Below, piece by piece: positions 51,168 to 58,907 of a DNA stretch of 64,000 nucleotides. Source of the DNA: DAOQAU01 sp964640325 (lineage in GTDB: Bacteria; Cyanobacteriota; Vampirovibrionia; Gastranaerophilales; Gastranaerophilaceae); contig CAZXID010000003.1 of assembly GCA_964640325.1 (NCBI GenBank), positions 1 through 64,000 on the forward strand, read 5' to 3'. How positions within the stretch are numbered: the stretch's first letter is position 1; each line of letters begins with the position of its first letter. The notes beneath the pieces were generated by a model. That model was not told where the DNA came from. It worked only from the letters and a program-made list of their open reading frames with translations, and ran no database searches. The translations under genes and the position numbers were made by a program.

Positions 51168-51821
51168 ATGAAAAAAGAATTAGTATTTTTAGGTCCGCCG
51201 GCATGCGGAAAAGGAACTCAGACAAGCAAACTCGCACTACATTTGAACTTCCCGCATGTTGACACAGGTTCTTTGCTTAGAAAAGCAATGGCAGATAAAA
51301 CTTCAGACGGGCTTATAGCACAGTCTTACGTTGAAAAAGGACAGCTGGTACCGGTTGATATAGTGGCTTCAATAATCAAAAGCAGATTAAAAGAGCAAGA
51401 TTGTAAAAACGGGTTTATTTTAGACGGATACCCCAGAAGTACCGAACAGGTAATTCTTTTAGAAGAGATGCTTAAAGAAATAGATACAGATGAAGATGTT
51501 GATTTTAAAGTTATTTATTTTGACATTGACCAAAAACTCCTTATGCAAAGGATAATTTATCGCCGCTCTTGTTCAAAATGCGGAAAAATTTACAATTTAC
51601 TTTCACTTAAGCCTAAAAAAGACGGTGTTTGTGATGAATGCGGGTGTGAGTTAATTCAAAGAAAAGACGATACCGAAGAAATTGCAAAATCAAGGTTCGA
51701 TACTTATTTTGAGCAAACTGCCCCATTGATTAAATTCTATGAAGAAAAAGGTTCTTTGAAAAAAATTGATGCAAACGGAAGTGTTGATGAAGTTTGGGAT
51801 AGGCTTTTGAGCGCAATATAG
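51168..51821 (+). CDS. adk: adenylate kinase, zinc-binding LID type
   Basis: This 217-residue adenylate kinase interconverts ATP + AMP and 2 ADP. The P-loop reads GPPACGKGT at residues 9-17, a slight variant of GPPGAGKGT. The LID has CSKC and CDEC, a four-cysteine zinc site found in Gram-positive and many other enzymes. DGYPRSTEQ is typical. It is usually an spc-operon gene; here it sits after gyrB. Confidence 0.95.
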   Translation: MKKELVFLGPPACGKGTQTSKLALHLNFPHVDTGSLLRKAMADKTSDGLIAQSYVEKGQLVPVDIVASIIKSRLKEQDCKNGFILDGYPRSTEQVILLEEMLKEIDTDEDVDFKVIYFDIDQKLLMQRIIYRRSCSKCGKIYNLLSLKPKKDGVCDECGCELIQRKDDTEEIAKSRFDTYFEQTAPLIKFYEEKGSLKKIDANGSVDEVWDRLLSAI

Positions 51822-51834
51822 ATTTAAATGTGTA

Positions 51835-51877
51835 AAAAAGCGGGGCAAAATGAGTTCATTTTGCCCCGCTTTTTGTT
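51835..51877. terminator. bidirectional terminator between adk and the 51889 gene
   Basis: A 19-bp stem (AAAAAGCGGGGCAAAATGA and its complement) has two loop bases and T-runs on both strands. It serves the converging genes. Confidence 0.93.
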
Positions 51878-51888
51878 TAAAAACCTTT

Positions 51889-52293
51889 TTATACCACAGG
51901 CGGCCAAATATTTTTACTTTGTGTTCTGAAAGATTTTAAAATATATGAATTATGGCAACATCCTTCAACCAAGTCCAAGGTATGATTATAAAGTTGTTCA
52001 GTTATACCTTCTGTTCCGTTTTTACCCAATCTTCTAATAGCAGCAGTTCGTTCAGCGTTTATGGTATCTGCGCCAATTTCATAACCTTTTTTTTTGAGGG
52101 TTATTAAACTTTTAAGCCAATTAAAAACCATTTTTGTTACTCTTGTTTCGGGCCTATTTTTTGAATTATACATTCTCATTAATTCTTGAAAATTCGAATT
52201 ATTTTCCATTTTTAAAACTTTTTGCAATTCTTGAGGGGAAAGTTTTATGGAACCAAAACTTTGTGCGTTCATGCCTACTTTTTGTACTTGCAT
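51889..52293 (-). CDS. unknown protein with N-terminal QSFGS motif
   Basis: This 134-residue protein begins MQVQKVGMNAQSFGSIKLS, similar in style to the ISFQG and VFFSG openings elsewhere in the window. A basic helical core and an EGCCHNSY motif follow. There is no membrane segment or signal peptide. AAAAGGAG lies a few bases before the ATG. The function is unknown. Confidence 0.65.
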   Translation of the reverse strand: MQVQKVGMNAQSFGSIKLSPQELQKVLKMENNSNFQELMRMYNSKNRPETRVTKMVFNWLKSLITLKKKGYEIGADTINAERTAAIRRLGKNGTEGITEQLYNHTLDLVEGCCHNSYILKSFRTQSKNIWPPVV

Positions 52294-52434
52294 ATTTACT
52301 CCTTTTTATACTTCAGCCACAGTTTAATAAATGACGTAAAAAAATTTTTTGCTAAAATTTTTCATGTTGTTACAAAATTTAATATTGAATAAAGCTGAAA
52401 ATTTTGGTACAATTTTTATTGGAAAAGATTTGAG

Positions 52435-53181
52435 ATGATAATAAGAAAATCAAAAGAAGAAATAAAAAGAATAAGGCACGCCGGATATATTGTAGCGCTT
52501 GTGCACCAGGAAATGAAAAGACTTATTGAACCCGGGATAAGTGCCAAAAAACTTGATATGGTTGCTTTTGACATAATTAAAAAAAATAAGGCAATACCTT
52601 CTTTTTTAGGGTATCATGGATTTCCCGCAAGTATTTGTGCTTCAATAAACGAGCAGGTAGTACATGGGTTTCCGCTTGAAAATATTATACTCAAAGAGGG
52701 TGATATTATAAGTGTTGATGTTGGCGCAACTTACGGAGGACTTGTCGGAGACAGTGCATGGACATATCCCGTGGGGAAAATTTCTTCAGAAAAAGAAAGG
52801 CTTTTAAAAGCAACCGAGGAAGCACTTTTTGCGGCAGTAGAACAAATGTTTCACGGGAATATTTTGGATAATGTCGGCGGTGCCATAGAAGATGTGGCAA
52901 AAAGAGAAAAGCTCGGAATTGTCAGACAATACGGCGGGCATGGTGTGGGAAGAGCTATGCACGAAGAGCCTTTTGTTTTTAATTACAGAACGGGGGACAA
53001 AACTGTTTTGAAGTCCGGAATGACAATAGCAATAGAGCCGATGTTAAATTTGGGCGGTGATGAAGTTGAAGTTTTATCCGATAAATGGACAGTGCAAACC
53101 GTTGACAAAATGCCTTCTGCTCACTTTGAACATTCGATTTTGGTAACAGACGATAAACCTGTTGTTTTAACGACATTGTAG
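52435..53181 (+). CDS. map: methionine aminopeptidase type I
   Basis: This 248-residue metalloenzyme removes the initiator methionine from new proteins. The metal ligands are found in ISVDVGATYGGLVGDSAWTY, GGHGVGRAMHEEPFV, and AIEPML. It is normally an spc-operon gene after adk; here one reversed gene lies between the two. The Shine-Dalgarno sequence is weak. Confidence 0.95.
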   Translation: MIIRKSKEEIKRIRHAGYIVALVHQEMKRLIEPGISAKKLDMVAFDIIKKNKAIPSFLGYHGFPASICASINEQVVHGFPLENIILKEGDIISVDVGATYGGLVGDSAWTYPVGKISSEKERLLKATEEALFAAVEQMFHGNILDNVGGAIEDVAKREKLGIVRQYGGHGVGRAMHEEPFVFNYRTGDKTVLKSGMTIAIEPMLNLGGDEVEVLSDKWTVQTVDKMPSAHFEHSILVTDDKPVVLTTL

Positions 53182-53291
53182 TTTTTTTTACTTCTTATCT
53201 CTTACTTTTCACTAATTACGTCACTTATACGATTTATTATTACTTAAATTATTGTTAAATTATATTAGAGAAACTATAATCGGAGCTTGGC

Positions 53292-54047
53292 ATGGATATA
53301 TTTGGAATATTAGGAATTGTTGTTGGGCTGGTGTTTATGCTTTGGGCACAGGCATTAGAAGGTGGCAATATCGGTCAGTTACTCCAAATAACAGCTGCGA
53401 TGATTGTTTTTGGAGGCACTGCAGGTGCTGTTATTGCAAGTTTTCCTGTAGAAGATTTAAAAAGCGGTCTTTTTATGTTAAAAGATGTCGTTTTCCCTCC
53501 TAGTGTTAATTTTGAAGCCCTAATCGCTGAAATTGTAGGCTTTGCAACTAAAGCAAGAAAAGAGGGGGTTATTGTTTTGGAAAAAGAAGCAAAATTTGCT
53601 TCCGATCCGCTTTTGACTATGGGCCTGGAGGCAGTTTCCGACGGTGCTGACCCTTCACTTGTGCAGGGGATGATGGAAAATCAAATTACACAATTAGAAG
53701 AAAAAGTATCTAAGGGCGCTAAGGTTTGGGAAGCAGGGGGCGGATATTCTCCCACTTTTGGTATTATAGGTGCTGTTATGGGTTTAATTCAGGTTATGCA
53801 AAACCTTTCTGATCCTTCAAAATTGGGTGCAGGTATTGCAGTGGCGTTTGTTGCTACAATTTACGGGTTATTTTTTGCAAACTTAATTGCATTACCTTTT
53901 TCATCCAGAATAAAGTTCAGTTATCAAAAAGTTTTTGTGGCAAAAGAAATAATGCTTGAGGGTGTTTTAGCTATTCAGGCAGGGGAAAGTCCGGCTCTAA
54001 TCGAAAGAAAACTCCAGTCATTCCTTTTGAATAATCAAGGTAGTTAA
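53292..54047 (+). CDS. motA: flagellar motor stator protein MotA
   Basis: This 251-residue inner-membrane protein forms the proton or sodium channel with MotB. Four hydrophobic segments are visible: the N-terminal FGILGIVVGLVFMLWA, the second around AAMIVFGGTAGAVIA, and the pair GGYSPTFGIIGAVMGLIQVM and AVAFVATIYGLFFANLIALPF. The large cytoplasmic loop contacts FliG. GGAG precedes the ATG; motB follows after one base. Confidence 0.95.
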   Translation: MDIFGILGIVVGLVFMLWAQALEGGNIGQLLQITAAMIVFGGTAGAVIASFPVEDLKSGLFMLKDVVFPPSVNFEALIAEIVGFATKARKEGVIVLEKEAKFASDPLLTMGLEAVSDGADPSLVQGMMENQITQLEEKVSKGAKVWEAGGGYSPTFGIIGAVMGLIQVMQNLSDPSKLGAGIAVAFVATIYGLFFANLIALPFSSRIKFSYQKVFVAKEIMLEGVLAIQAGESPALIERKLQSFLLNNQGS

Positions 54048-54048
54048 A

Positions 54049-55161
54049 ATGGCTAAAAAAAAGAAACATCCCGAACATGAAAATCTTGAAAGGTGGCTGA
54101 TTTCTTACGCAGATTTCATAACTCTGCTTTTTGCAACTTTTGTTGTTTTGTATGCACTTTCACAGGTGGACGTTGCCGATTTTAAAAAACTTGAAGAGTC
54201 TATTAAACAAGCATTTTCTGCCCCGTCTTTAATGCAGGGTGCGGATAATATAATGCAAAACAAAAGTCAGGAAATTTTCGATAAATCTGAAGGTGAAACT
54301 TTAATTACTCCTTTGATGATGGAATACATGAGCCAAAAATATGAAGAACAATCTTTTGACCAAATTCAAAAAACAATAGAAGATATGAATAAAAATGGTG
54401 AAATTGACGGCGTAGAAGCTACTATGACTGATCGTGGTCTTTTGGTAAGATTTAATGATAATTATCTTTTTAAACCCGCCTCGGCTACTTTAACTCCTCA
54501 GGCAAAACAAAAATTGGATAAAGTAGGTGCTGTGATAGGAAAAAGATTTTTTCTGCACAATATAAGAGTTGAGGGCCATACTGATAATGAAAAAATAGTT
54601 TCTATAGTCTTTCCTTCAAACTGGGAACTTTCTTCGGCACGTTCTTGTTCGATTATAAGATATTTAATAGAACGGTTCAGTTTTATGCCCGGGTTGTTTA
54701 CTGCAATCGGATTTTCCGATACAAGACCTATTGCTTCAAATAGCACTCCTCAGGGGCAGTTTAAAAACAGGCGGGTTGAGCTTTTAATCCTAAAAAATCA
54801 ATTTAAAGCAATGGAAATACCACAGAATAATATTATGAAAATGAGCAAAAAAGAACAGGAAGAACTTCAGACCAGAAGAATGGAGACAATAAATGCCATT
54901 AATGTTATTACTAATACTTCACAGAATTCTTTAGATGCAGATAAAAGAGCAAAGGAGCAGGCAGCGATTTTAAATGCCACTTATGAAAAAGAATTAAAAA
55001 GAATATCAAGAGAAACACAAGTTTTAGATAACCCGACCAAGAGTAAAATAACCGGACAAGGTTCATGGCTCAGACCCCCGGCAAAGCCAATGCCGGCACA
55101 GGAGGGTAAAACAGTGTTACCGAAGTATGTAGAAAATGAATTTAGAAATGTAGGAAGATAG
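54049..55161 (+). CDS. motB: flagellar motor stator protein MotB
   Basis: This 370-residue protein has a single transmembrane segment containing the essential Asp22 in ISYADFITLLFATFVVLYAL, and a periplasmic OmpA-like peptidoglycan-binding domain (VEGHTDN near residue 175, NRRVELLI). About 120 extra Gln/Lys-rich residues follow that domain, beyond usual MotB length. It is directly followed by an unknown gene with no gap. Confidence 0.95.
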   Translation: MAKKKKHPEHENLERWLISYADFITLLFATFVVLYALSQVDVADFKKLEESIKQAFSAPSLMQGADNIMQNKSQEIFDKSEGETLITPLMMEYMSQKYEEQSFDQIQKTIEDMNKNGEIDGVEATMTDRGLLVRFNDNYLFKPASATLTPQAKQKLDKVGAVIGKRFFLHNIRVEGHTDNEKIVSIVFPSNWELSSARSCSIIRYLIERFSFMPGLFTAIGFSDTRPIASNSTPQGQFKNRRVELLILKNQFKAMEIPQNNIMKMSKKEQEELQTRRMETINAINVITNTSQNSLDADKRAKEQAAILNATYEKELKRISRETQVLDNPTKSKITGQGSWLRPPAKPMPAQEGKTVLPKYVENEFRNVGR

Positions 55162-55761
55162 ATGGAAAATTATTTTATAGGATTATCTCTTGCCGCCTCG
55201 GCAAATACGGAATCGGGTGTTGTTGTAGTTGACAAAAATAACACAATTGTAACTTTGGATAAATTGTTTTCAATGCAGGATGTTCAATTCTTTTTTGATA
55301 ATTTCAGCTCTCTCAAAAATTCTCAAATTTGTGTTTCGCTTCCTTGGGATAGTTCTATGCTAAACGGTAAGTGGCGGCTTTTGTCCAAGCCTTATCAACT
55401 TGTTATGTCAAGCGAAAAACTGAAAAATAAGGATAATTGGACTCAAAGATATTCTAATAGAGGCTCGGATTATTTTAAAATGCTTTTTGAAAAAGGTTTA
55501 AAAATAAGCCGTTTTGAACTTTATCTTACAAGGCAGGCCTTGGGTTTAGAATCAGGCTTTAAAGAAAGAACTCCCGCTGACTGCAAGTCGCTTCAAAATG
55601 CGCTCAAAATTAAGTACGGATTTAGTGAAATTCCTCCGAATATGATGCCAATGGCACAGTTGGAAGCTTTTGTGGGCGCAATTCTTGCAAAAAGAATAAG
55701 TGAGTCAAAAGCCTTGGAGTCGATTTTTGAATTCAACGGAATTCCTGTTATCAGAGGTTAG
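55162..55761 (+). CDS. unknown protein coupled to motB, RNase-H-like pattern
   Basis: This 199-residue protein begins on the base after the motB stop, so it is likely co-translated. MENYFIGLSLAASANTESGVVVVD followed by ICVSLPWDSSML and a C-terminal AFVGAILAKRIS recalls RNase-H-fold proteins such as DUF429, in which an early Asp/Glu, a middle acidic residue and a late helix build the site. That is a weak visual match. It overlaps the convergent trmD by four bases. Confidence 0.7.
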   Translation: MENYFIGLSLAASANTESGVVVVDKNNTIVTLDKLFSMQDVQFFFDNFSSLKNSQICVSLPWDSSMLNGKWRLLSKPYQLVMSSEKLKNKDNWTQRYSNRGSDYFKMLFEKGLKISRFELYLTRQALGLESGFKERTPADCKSLQNALKIKYGFSEIPPNMMPMAQLEAFVGAILAKRISESKALESIFEFNGIPVIRG

Positions 55762-56453
55762 TCTGAGTATTTGTCATACAAATCTTTTCTTTTTGTCTTT
55801 GTTCTGGCTAAACTCTGTTCATGTCTGAATTTTTCTATTTGAGCGTGATTGCCGTTTAGTAAAACATCAGGAACTTCCAACCCTCTGAAGTTTCTCGGTT
55901 TTGTGTATTGAGGGTATTCTAAAAGTCCGTTTGAAAAACTGTCAAATTCGGCAGATTCTTGTTTGCCGAGTGTCCCTTCTATTTTTCGGCTTATACTGTC
56001 TATAAGACAAAGTGCCGGTAATTCTCCTCCGGTCAAAACAAAATCGCCTATGGAAACTTCTTGCGGCTTAATTATTTCTCTTATCCGCTCGTCAAACCCT
56101 TCATAATGTCCGCAGATTAAAATTATCTGGTCATATTTTGCAAATTTGTTGCTCATTTTATCGTCAAAAACTTCACCTTGAGGAGTGAGCATAATTGTTA
56201 TTGAATTTTTTTCTTTTTTGATGCTTTCGTAAGCATCTACAAAAGGCTGTGCCATCAAAACCATTCCCGCACCGCCGCCAAAAGGTTTATCGTCAACTTT
56301 TTTGTGGTTGTTGTGGGTAAAATCTCTTGGATTTATCGTGTTTATTTTTATAATTTTATTTTGACAAGCGCGCTTTAAAATACTGTGAGAACAGCAGTTT
56401 TCAATCATTTCGGGAAATAGTGTTAAAATATCGAATTTTTTGGCAAATTTCAT
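55758..56453 (-). CDS. trmD: tRNA (guanine-37-N1)-methyltransferase
   Basis: This 231-residue SPOUT methyltransferase modifies G37 to prevent frameshifting. DILTLFPEMIEN, PFGGGAGMVLMAQPF, CGHYEGFDERI and the knot motif IGDFVLTGGELPALCLID are intact. It follows rimM with a 4-base overlap, as in most bacteria, in an operon headed by the zinc-ribbon protein. Confidence 0.95.
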   Translation of the reverse strand: MKFAKKFDILTLFPEMIENCCSHSILKRACQNKIIKINTINPRDFTHNNHKKVDDKPFGGGAGMVLMAQPFVDAYESIKKEKNSITIMLTPQGEVFDDKMSNKFAKYDQIILICGHYEGFDERIREIIKPQEVSIGDFVLTGGELPALCLIDSISRKIEGTLGKQESAEFDSFSNGLLEYPQYTKPRNFRGLEVPDVLLNGNHAQIEKFRHEQSLARTKTKRKDLYDKYSD

Positions 56454-56962
56454 TCTATCAAACCTTTAATATTATTTACGATAATTTTTTTGTTTTTTAT
56501 GTCAACTTTGGGCACAAGCGCTTTTACAAAAGGAACAAGACAGATGTTTTTGGATTTGCTCTTGACCGATATAAAATCATTTATGCCGTTGTTTGAAACC
56601 CCAACTGCAACACCTATAATTTCGCCATTTTGGTCAAAAACATCAAGCCCTGTTAGTTCATCTATCAAAAATTCATCTTCATTAAGGGTTTGTCTGATGG
56701 TTTGTCTTTCTGTAAAAATAAGACAACTTTTGTATGGAATTAAGTCATTTATTGAATTTATGCCCTGAAATTTTATCAGCGCAAAATTTTTGTTAAACCT
56801 TATTGATGAAATTTTAAAAGGTTTATATTCGTTTTCTGTTTTTATAAAAGCGGACTTTAAATTTTTCAAAAAATCGGCCTGATTTTTTGAAAAACCGACT
56901 TTTGCTTCGCCCTGAATTCCGTGAAAATTAAGGATTTTGCCTACAGAAACGTATTTGTCCAT
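56450..56962 (-). CDS. rimM: 16S rRNA processing protein RimM
   Basis: This 170-residue factor helps mature the 30S head. VGKILNFHGIQGEAKVGFSKN at the start, and a PRC-barrel region with LIDELTGLDVFDQNGEIIGVA, fit the family. It starts 11 bases after the zinc-ribbon gene and overlaps trmD. The usual neighbours rpsP and rplS are not here. Confidence 0.93.
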   Translation of the reverse strand: MDKYVSVGKILNFHGIQGEAKVGFSKNQADFLKNLKSAFIKTENEYKPFKISSIRFNKNFALIKFQGINSINDLIPYKSCLIFTERQTIRQTLNEDEFLIDELTGLDVFDQNGEIIGVAVGVSNNGINDFISVKSKSKNICLVPFVKALVPKVDIKNKKIIVNNIKGLIE

Positions 56963-56973
56963 AATCGGAAAAC

Positions 56974-58137
56974 CTATTTTTTGCTTTCTTTTTTAGTTTT
57001 AGTTTCTTTTTTGGCCTTGGGTTCTTTTGCCTTTTTTTCGGGTTTTTCTTCTTTAGTTTTTTTAGTTTTTGAAACTTTTACTTCTTCGGCTGCTTTTTTG
57101 AATTCTTGCGGAGCATCTTCTCTTTCCTGATTCCATCTGGAAAGTCCGAGTTTTGCTCTTATTAAGCCTATTCCGACGTGAACGCGCCATTCGTCCATTT
57201 TGAGCTGTGCCGCTATGATTTTGTGGCATCCTATAGGCGGAAGAGGTAAAAGCGGTTCGTATAAATTTTGTATGGCAAACATTTGATCGGGTGAAATTGC
57301 CAGTTTTCTTTTCGGGAAAGGTAATTTTGGGAGCATAAGTTTTTGTCTTATCAAATTAATTCCGAAGAAAACTTTTCTAGGTTCAAGTCCGATTTTTTCG
57401 CCTATAACCTCGTGTATATCAGGATTAGGAAGAGGAAGCATAGCTTTATAAAGTGCTTCAATTTGTTCCAATTGTTCCTTATTTACTAAAAGCGGTTTAT
57501 TTTTATTAATCGGCGGTCTTGGTCTGTTTCCTCCAAAGCGGGGTGCTCCACCTTGTGGCCTTGGCCTGAAGCCGCCTTGTTGGGGTCTGTTATAACCTCC
57601 TTGTTGCGGTCTTTGGTATCCGCCTTGTTGAGGTCTGTTATAACCGCCCTGTTGAGGAGGCCTTTGATAGCCGTCTTGCTGGGGTCTTTGGTATCCGCCT
57701 TGAGGCCTGTTATAGCCGCCTTGTTGCGGTCTTTGATAACCCCCTCGGTCTTGGTTATAACCGCCGCTTTGAGGTCTTTGGTATCCTCCCTGTTGGGGTC
57801 TTTGATAGCCGCCCCTGTTGTCTTGGCCGTAATTGTCCCTCCTCTGATAATTTCCCCTGTCGGAATAATTATCTCTTCTTTGATAATTGTTTTGCCTTTG
57901 GGGATGTTGTTGAGGGGGATCATAGGAATAACTGTTATAAAATTGTTGTTTTTGCGGTTCTTCTTGCTGAGAATTGTCTTGTGCCGATTCGTGGCTCTTT
58001 TCTTTAACTTCTTCCTGCTCTATTTCTGATGATAACATCATTTTTTTATCGGGATATAGACAATCAGGGCAGATAACTCTTTTGGGGTTTTTGGTTTCAA
58101 ACTCAGCCCCGCACTTGGTGCATTTGTTTACATACAT
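56974..58137 (-). CDS. zinc-ribbon, GYQRPQ-repeat and tandem helical-domain protein, candidate novel RNA-binding factor
   Basis: This 387-residue protein has four parts. A CxxC-x13-CxxC zinc ribbon comes first (Cys6, 9, 23, 26). Residues about 60-205 form a low-complexity region of repeated GGYQRPQQ/GGYNRPQ units, rich in Gly, Tyr, Gln, Arg and Pro, with little order. Residues about 212-335 hold two related helical modules (LLVNKEQLEQIEALYKAMLP and LAISPDQMFAIQNLYEPLLP). A Lys/Glu tail ends it. It is first in the rimM-trmD operon, where many bacteria encode a small KH RNA-binding protein, suggesting a role in ribosome or tRNA maturation. The function is not established. Confidence 0.8.
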   Translation of the reverse strand: MYVNKCTKCGAEFETKNPKRVICPDCLYPDKKMMLSSEIEQEEVKEKSHESAQDNSQQEEPQKQQFYNSYSYDPPQQHPQRQNNYQRRDNYSDRGNYQRRDNYGQDNRGGYQRPQQGGYQRPQSGGYNQDRGGYQRPQQGGYNRPQGGYQRPQQDGYQRPPQQGGYNRPQQGGYQRPQQGGYNRPQQGGFRPRPQGGAPRFGGNRPRPPINKNKPLLVNKEQLEQIEALYKAMLPLPNPDIHEVIGEKIGLEPRKVFFGINLIRQKLMLPKLPFPKRKLAISPDQMFAIQNLYEPLLPLPPIGCHKIIAAQLKMDEWRVHVGIGLIRAKLGLSRWNQEREDAPQEFKKAAEEVKVSKTKKTKEEKPEKKAKEPKAKKETKTKKESKK

Positions 58138-58313
58138 AATGAAAGCCTCTTAATTAACAAAAAACTGATAGATTTAGCTCCTCGTTCGATTTAAACTCGT
58201 TTTGGTAGTACTCTTTTTTCCATATATTATAACTAAAATTAAATATTGGCAAGTGGGTATATTAATTACCAGATGATTATATCACAAAAATTTTAAAAAT
58301 AGAATACCCTAAT

Positions 58314-58907
58314 TTATTTTTCGATTAAGAAAGTTACCGGCCCGTCGTTTATCAGTGCAATATCCATCATTGCTTGAAATTTACCGGTTTTTACATTAAG
58401 CTTTGAGTCAGAAATTATTTTTATGAATTCTTCGTATAATTTTTTTGCTCTTTCAGGTTCGGCAGCTTCATCGAAGCTTGGTCTTGTTCCTTTTTTGCAA
58501 TCACCAAGGAGTGTGAATTGCGACACTATAAGGATTTCACCTTGAATATCAAGTAGTGATTTGTTCATTTTGCCATGTTGCTTTTGTGGATGTTTGGGCT
58601 GAAGACTAAGCCCTCCAACATCGCTGACGTTAAGTTCTACCTCTCTCAAAACTTGACATTCAGTCAGCTTTTGTTCGGTAGAGTGCTTGGCTTGCAGTTT
58701 ACAAGTCGACACCGGTTCACCCCGACTGCCGTTTTCGTCTTCAAAAATTCTCAAAGTCAAAATCTTTTGGGCAAGTTTTTGAGCGTTTTGTGTTGTGTCG
58801 GATTTTGACACACCCAAAAAAACCAGTAACCCTGTTTTTATTTCAGATAACAGTTTGTTATCCACTGTTACTGAGGCTTTCTTAACTCGCTGAATTAATG
58901 CTTTCAA
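58314..58907 (-). CDS. dtd: D-aminoacyl-tRNA deacylase with an in-frame 52-codon insert
   Basis: This enzyme removes D-amino acids from mischarged tRNA. MKALIQRVKKASVTVDNKL is the family opening, SQFTLLGDCKKGTRPSF and the C-terminal INDGPVTF (GP motif) are intact. At 197 residues it is 52 longer than the usual 145. The excess lies between IFEDENG and KMNKSLLDI, normally adjacent, and comes from a repeat-like insert at 58572-58727. The TTG at 58907 follows AGGGG and overlaps the upstream gene by 26 bases. Confidence 0.92.
   Translation of the reverse strand: MKALIQRVKKASVTVDNKLLSEIKTGLLVFLGVSKSDTTQNAQKLAQKILTLRIFEDENGSRGEPVSTCKLQAKHSTEQKLTECQVLREVELNVSDVGGLSLQPKHPQKQHGKMNKSLLDIQGEILIVSQFTLLGDCKKGTRPSFDEAAEPERAKKLYEEFIKIISDSKLNVKTGKFQAMMDIALINDGPVTFLIEK
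58572..58727. repeat. repeat-like insert in frame inside dtd
   Basis: The 156-base insert contains inverted segments (GGGCTTAGTCTTCAGCCC and a GCTGAC...GTCAGC pair) and is flanked by the same Gly codon on both sides. It encodes 52 residues with no stop. Confidence 0.75.

Noticed and set aside
57486..57923. Open frame antisense-neighbour inside the GYQRPQ region
   Set aside because: The frame exists only because the repeat has a long period without stops; the main frame has the zinc ribbon and folded modules.
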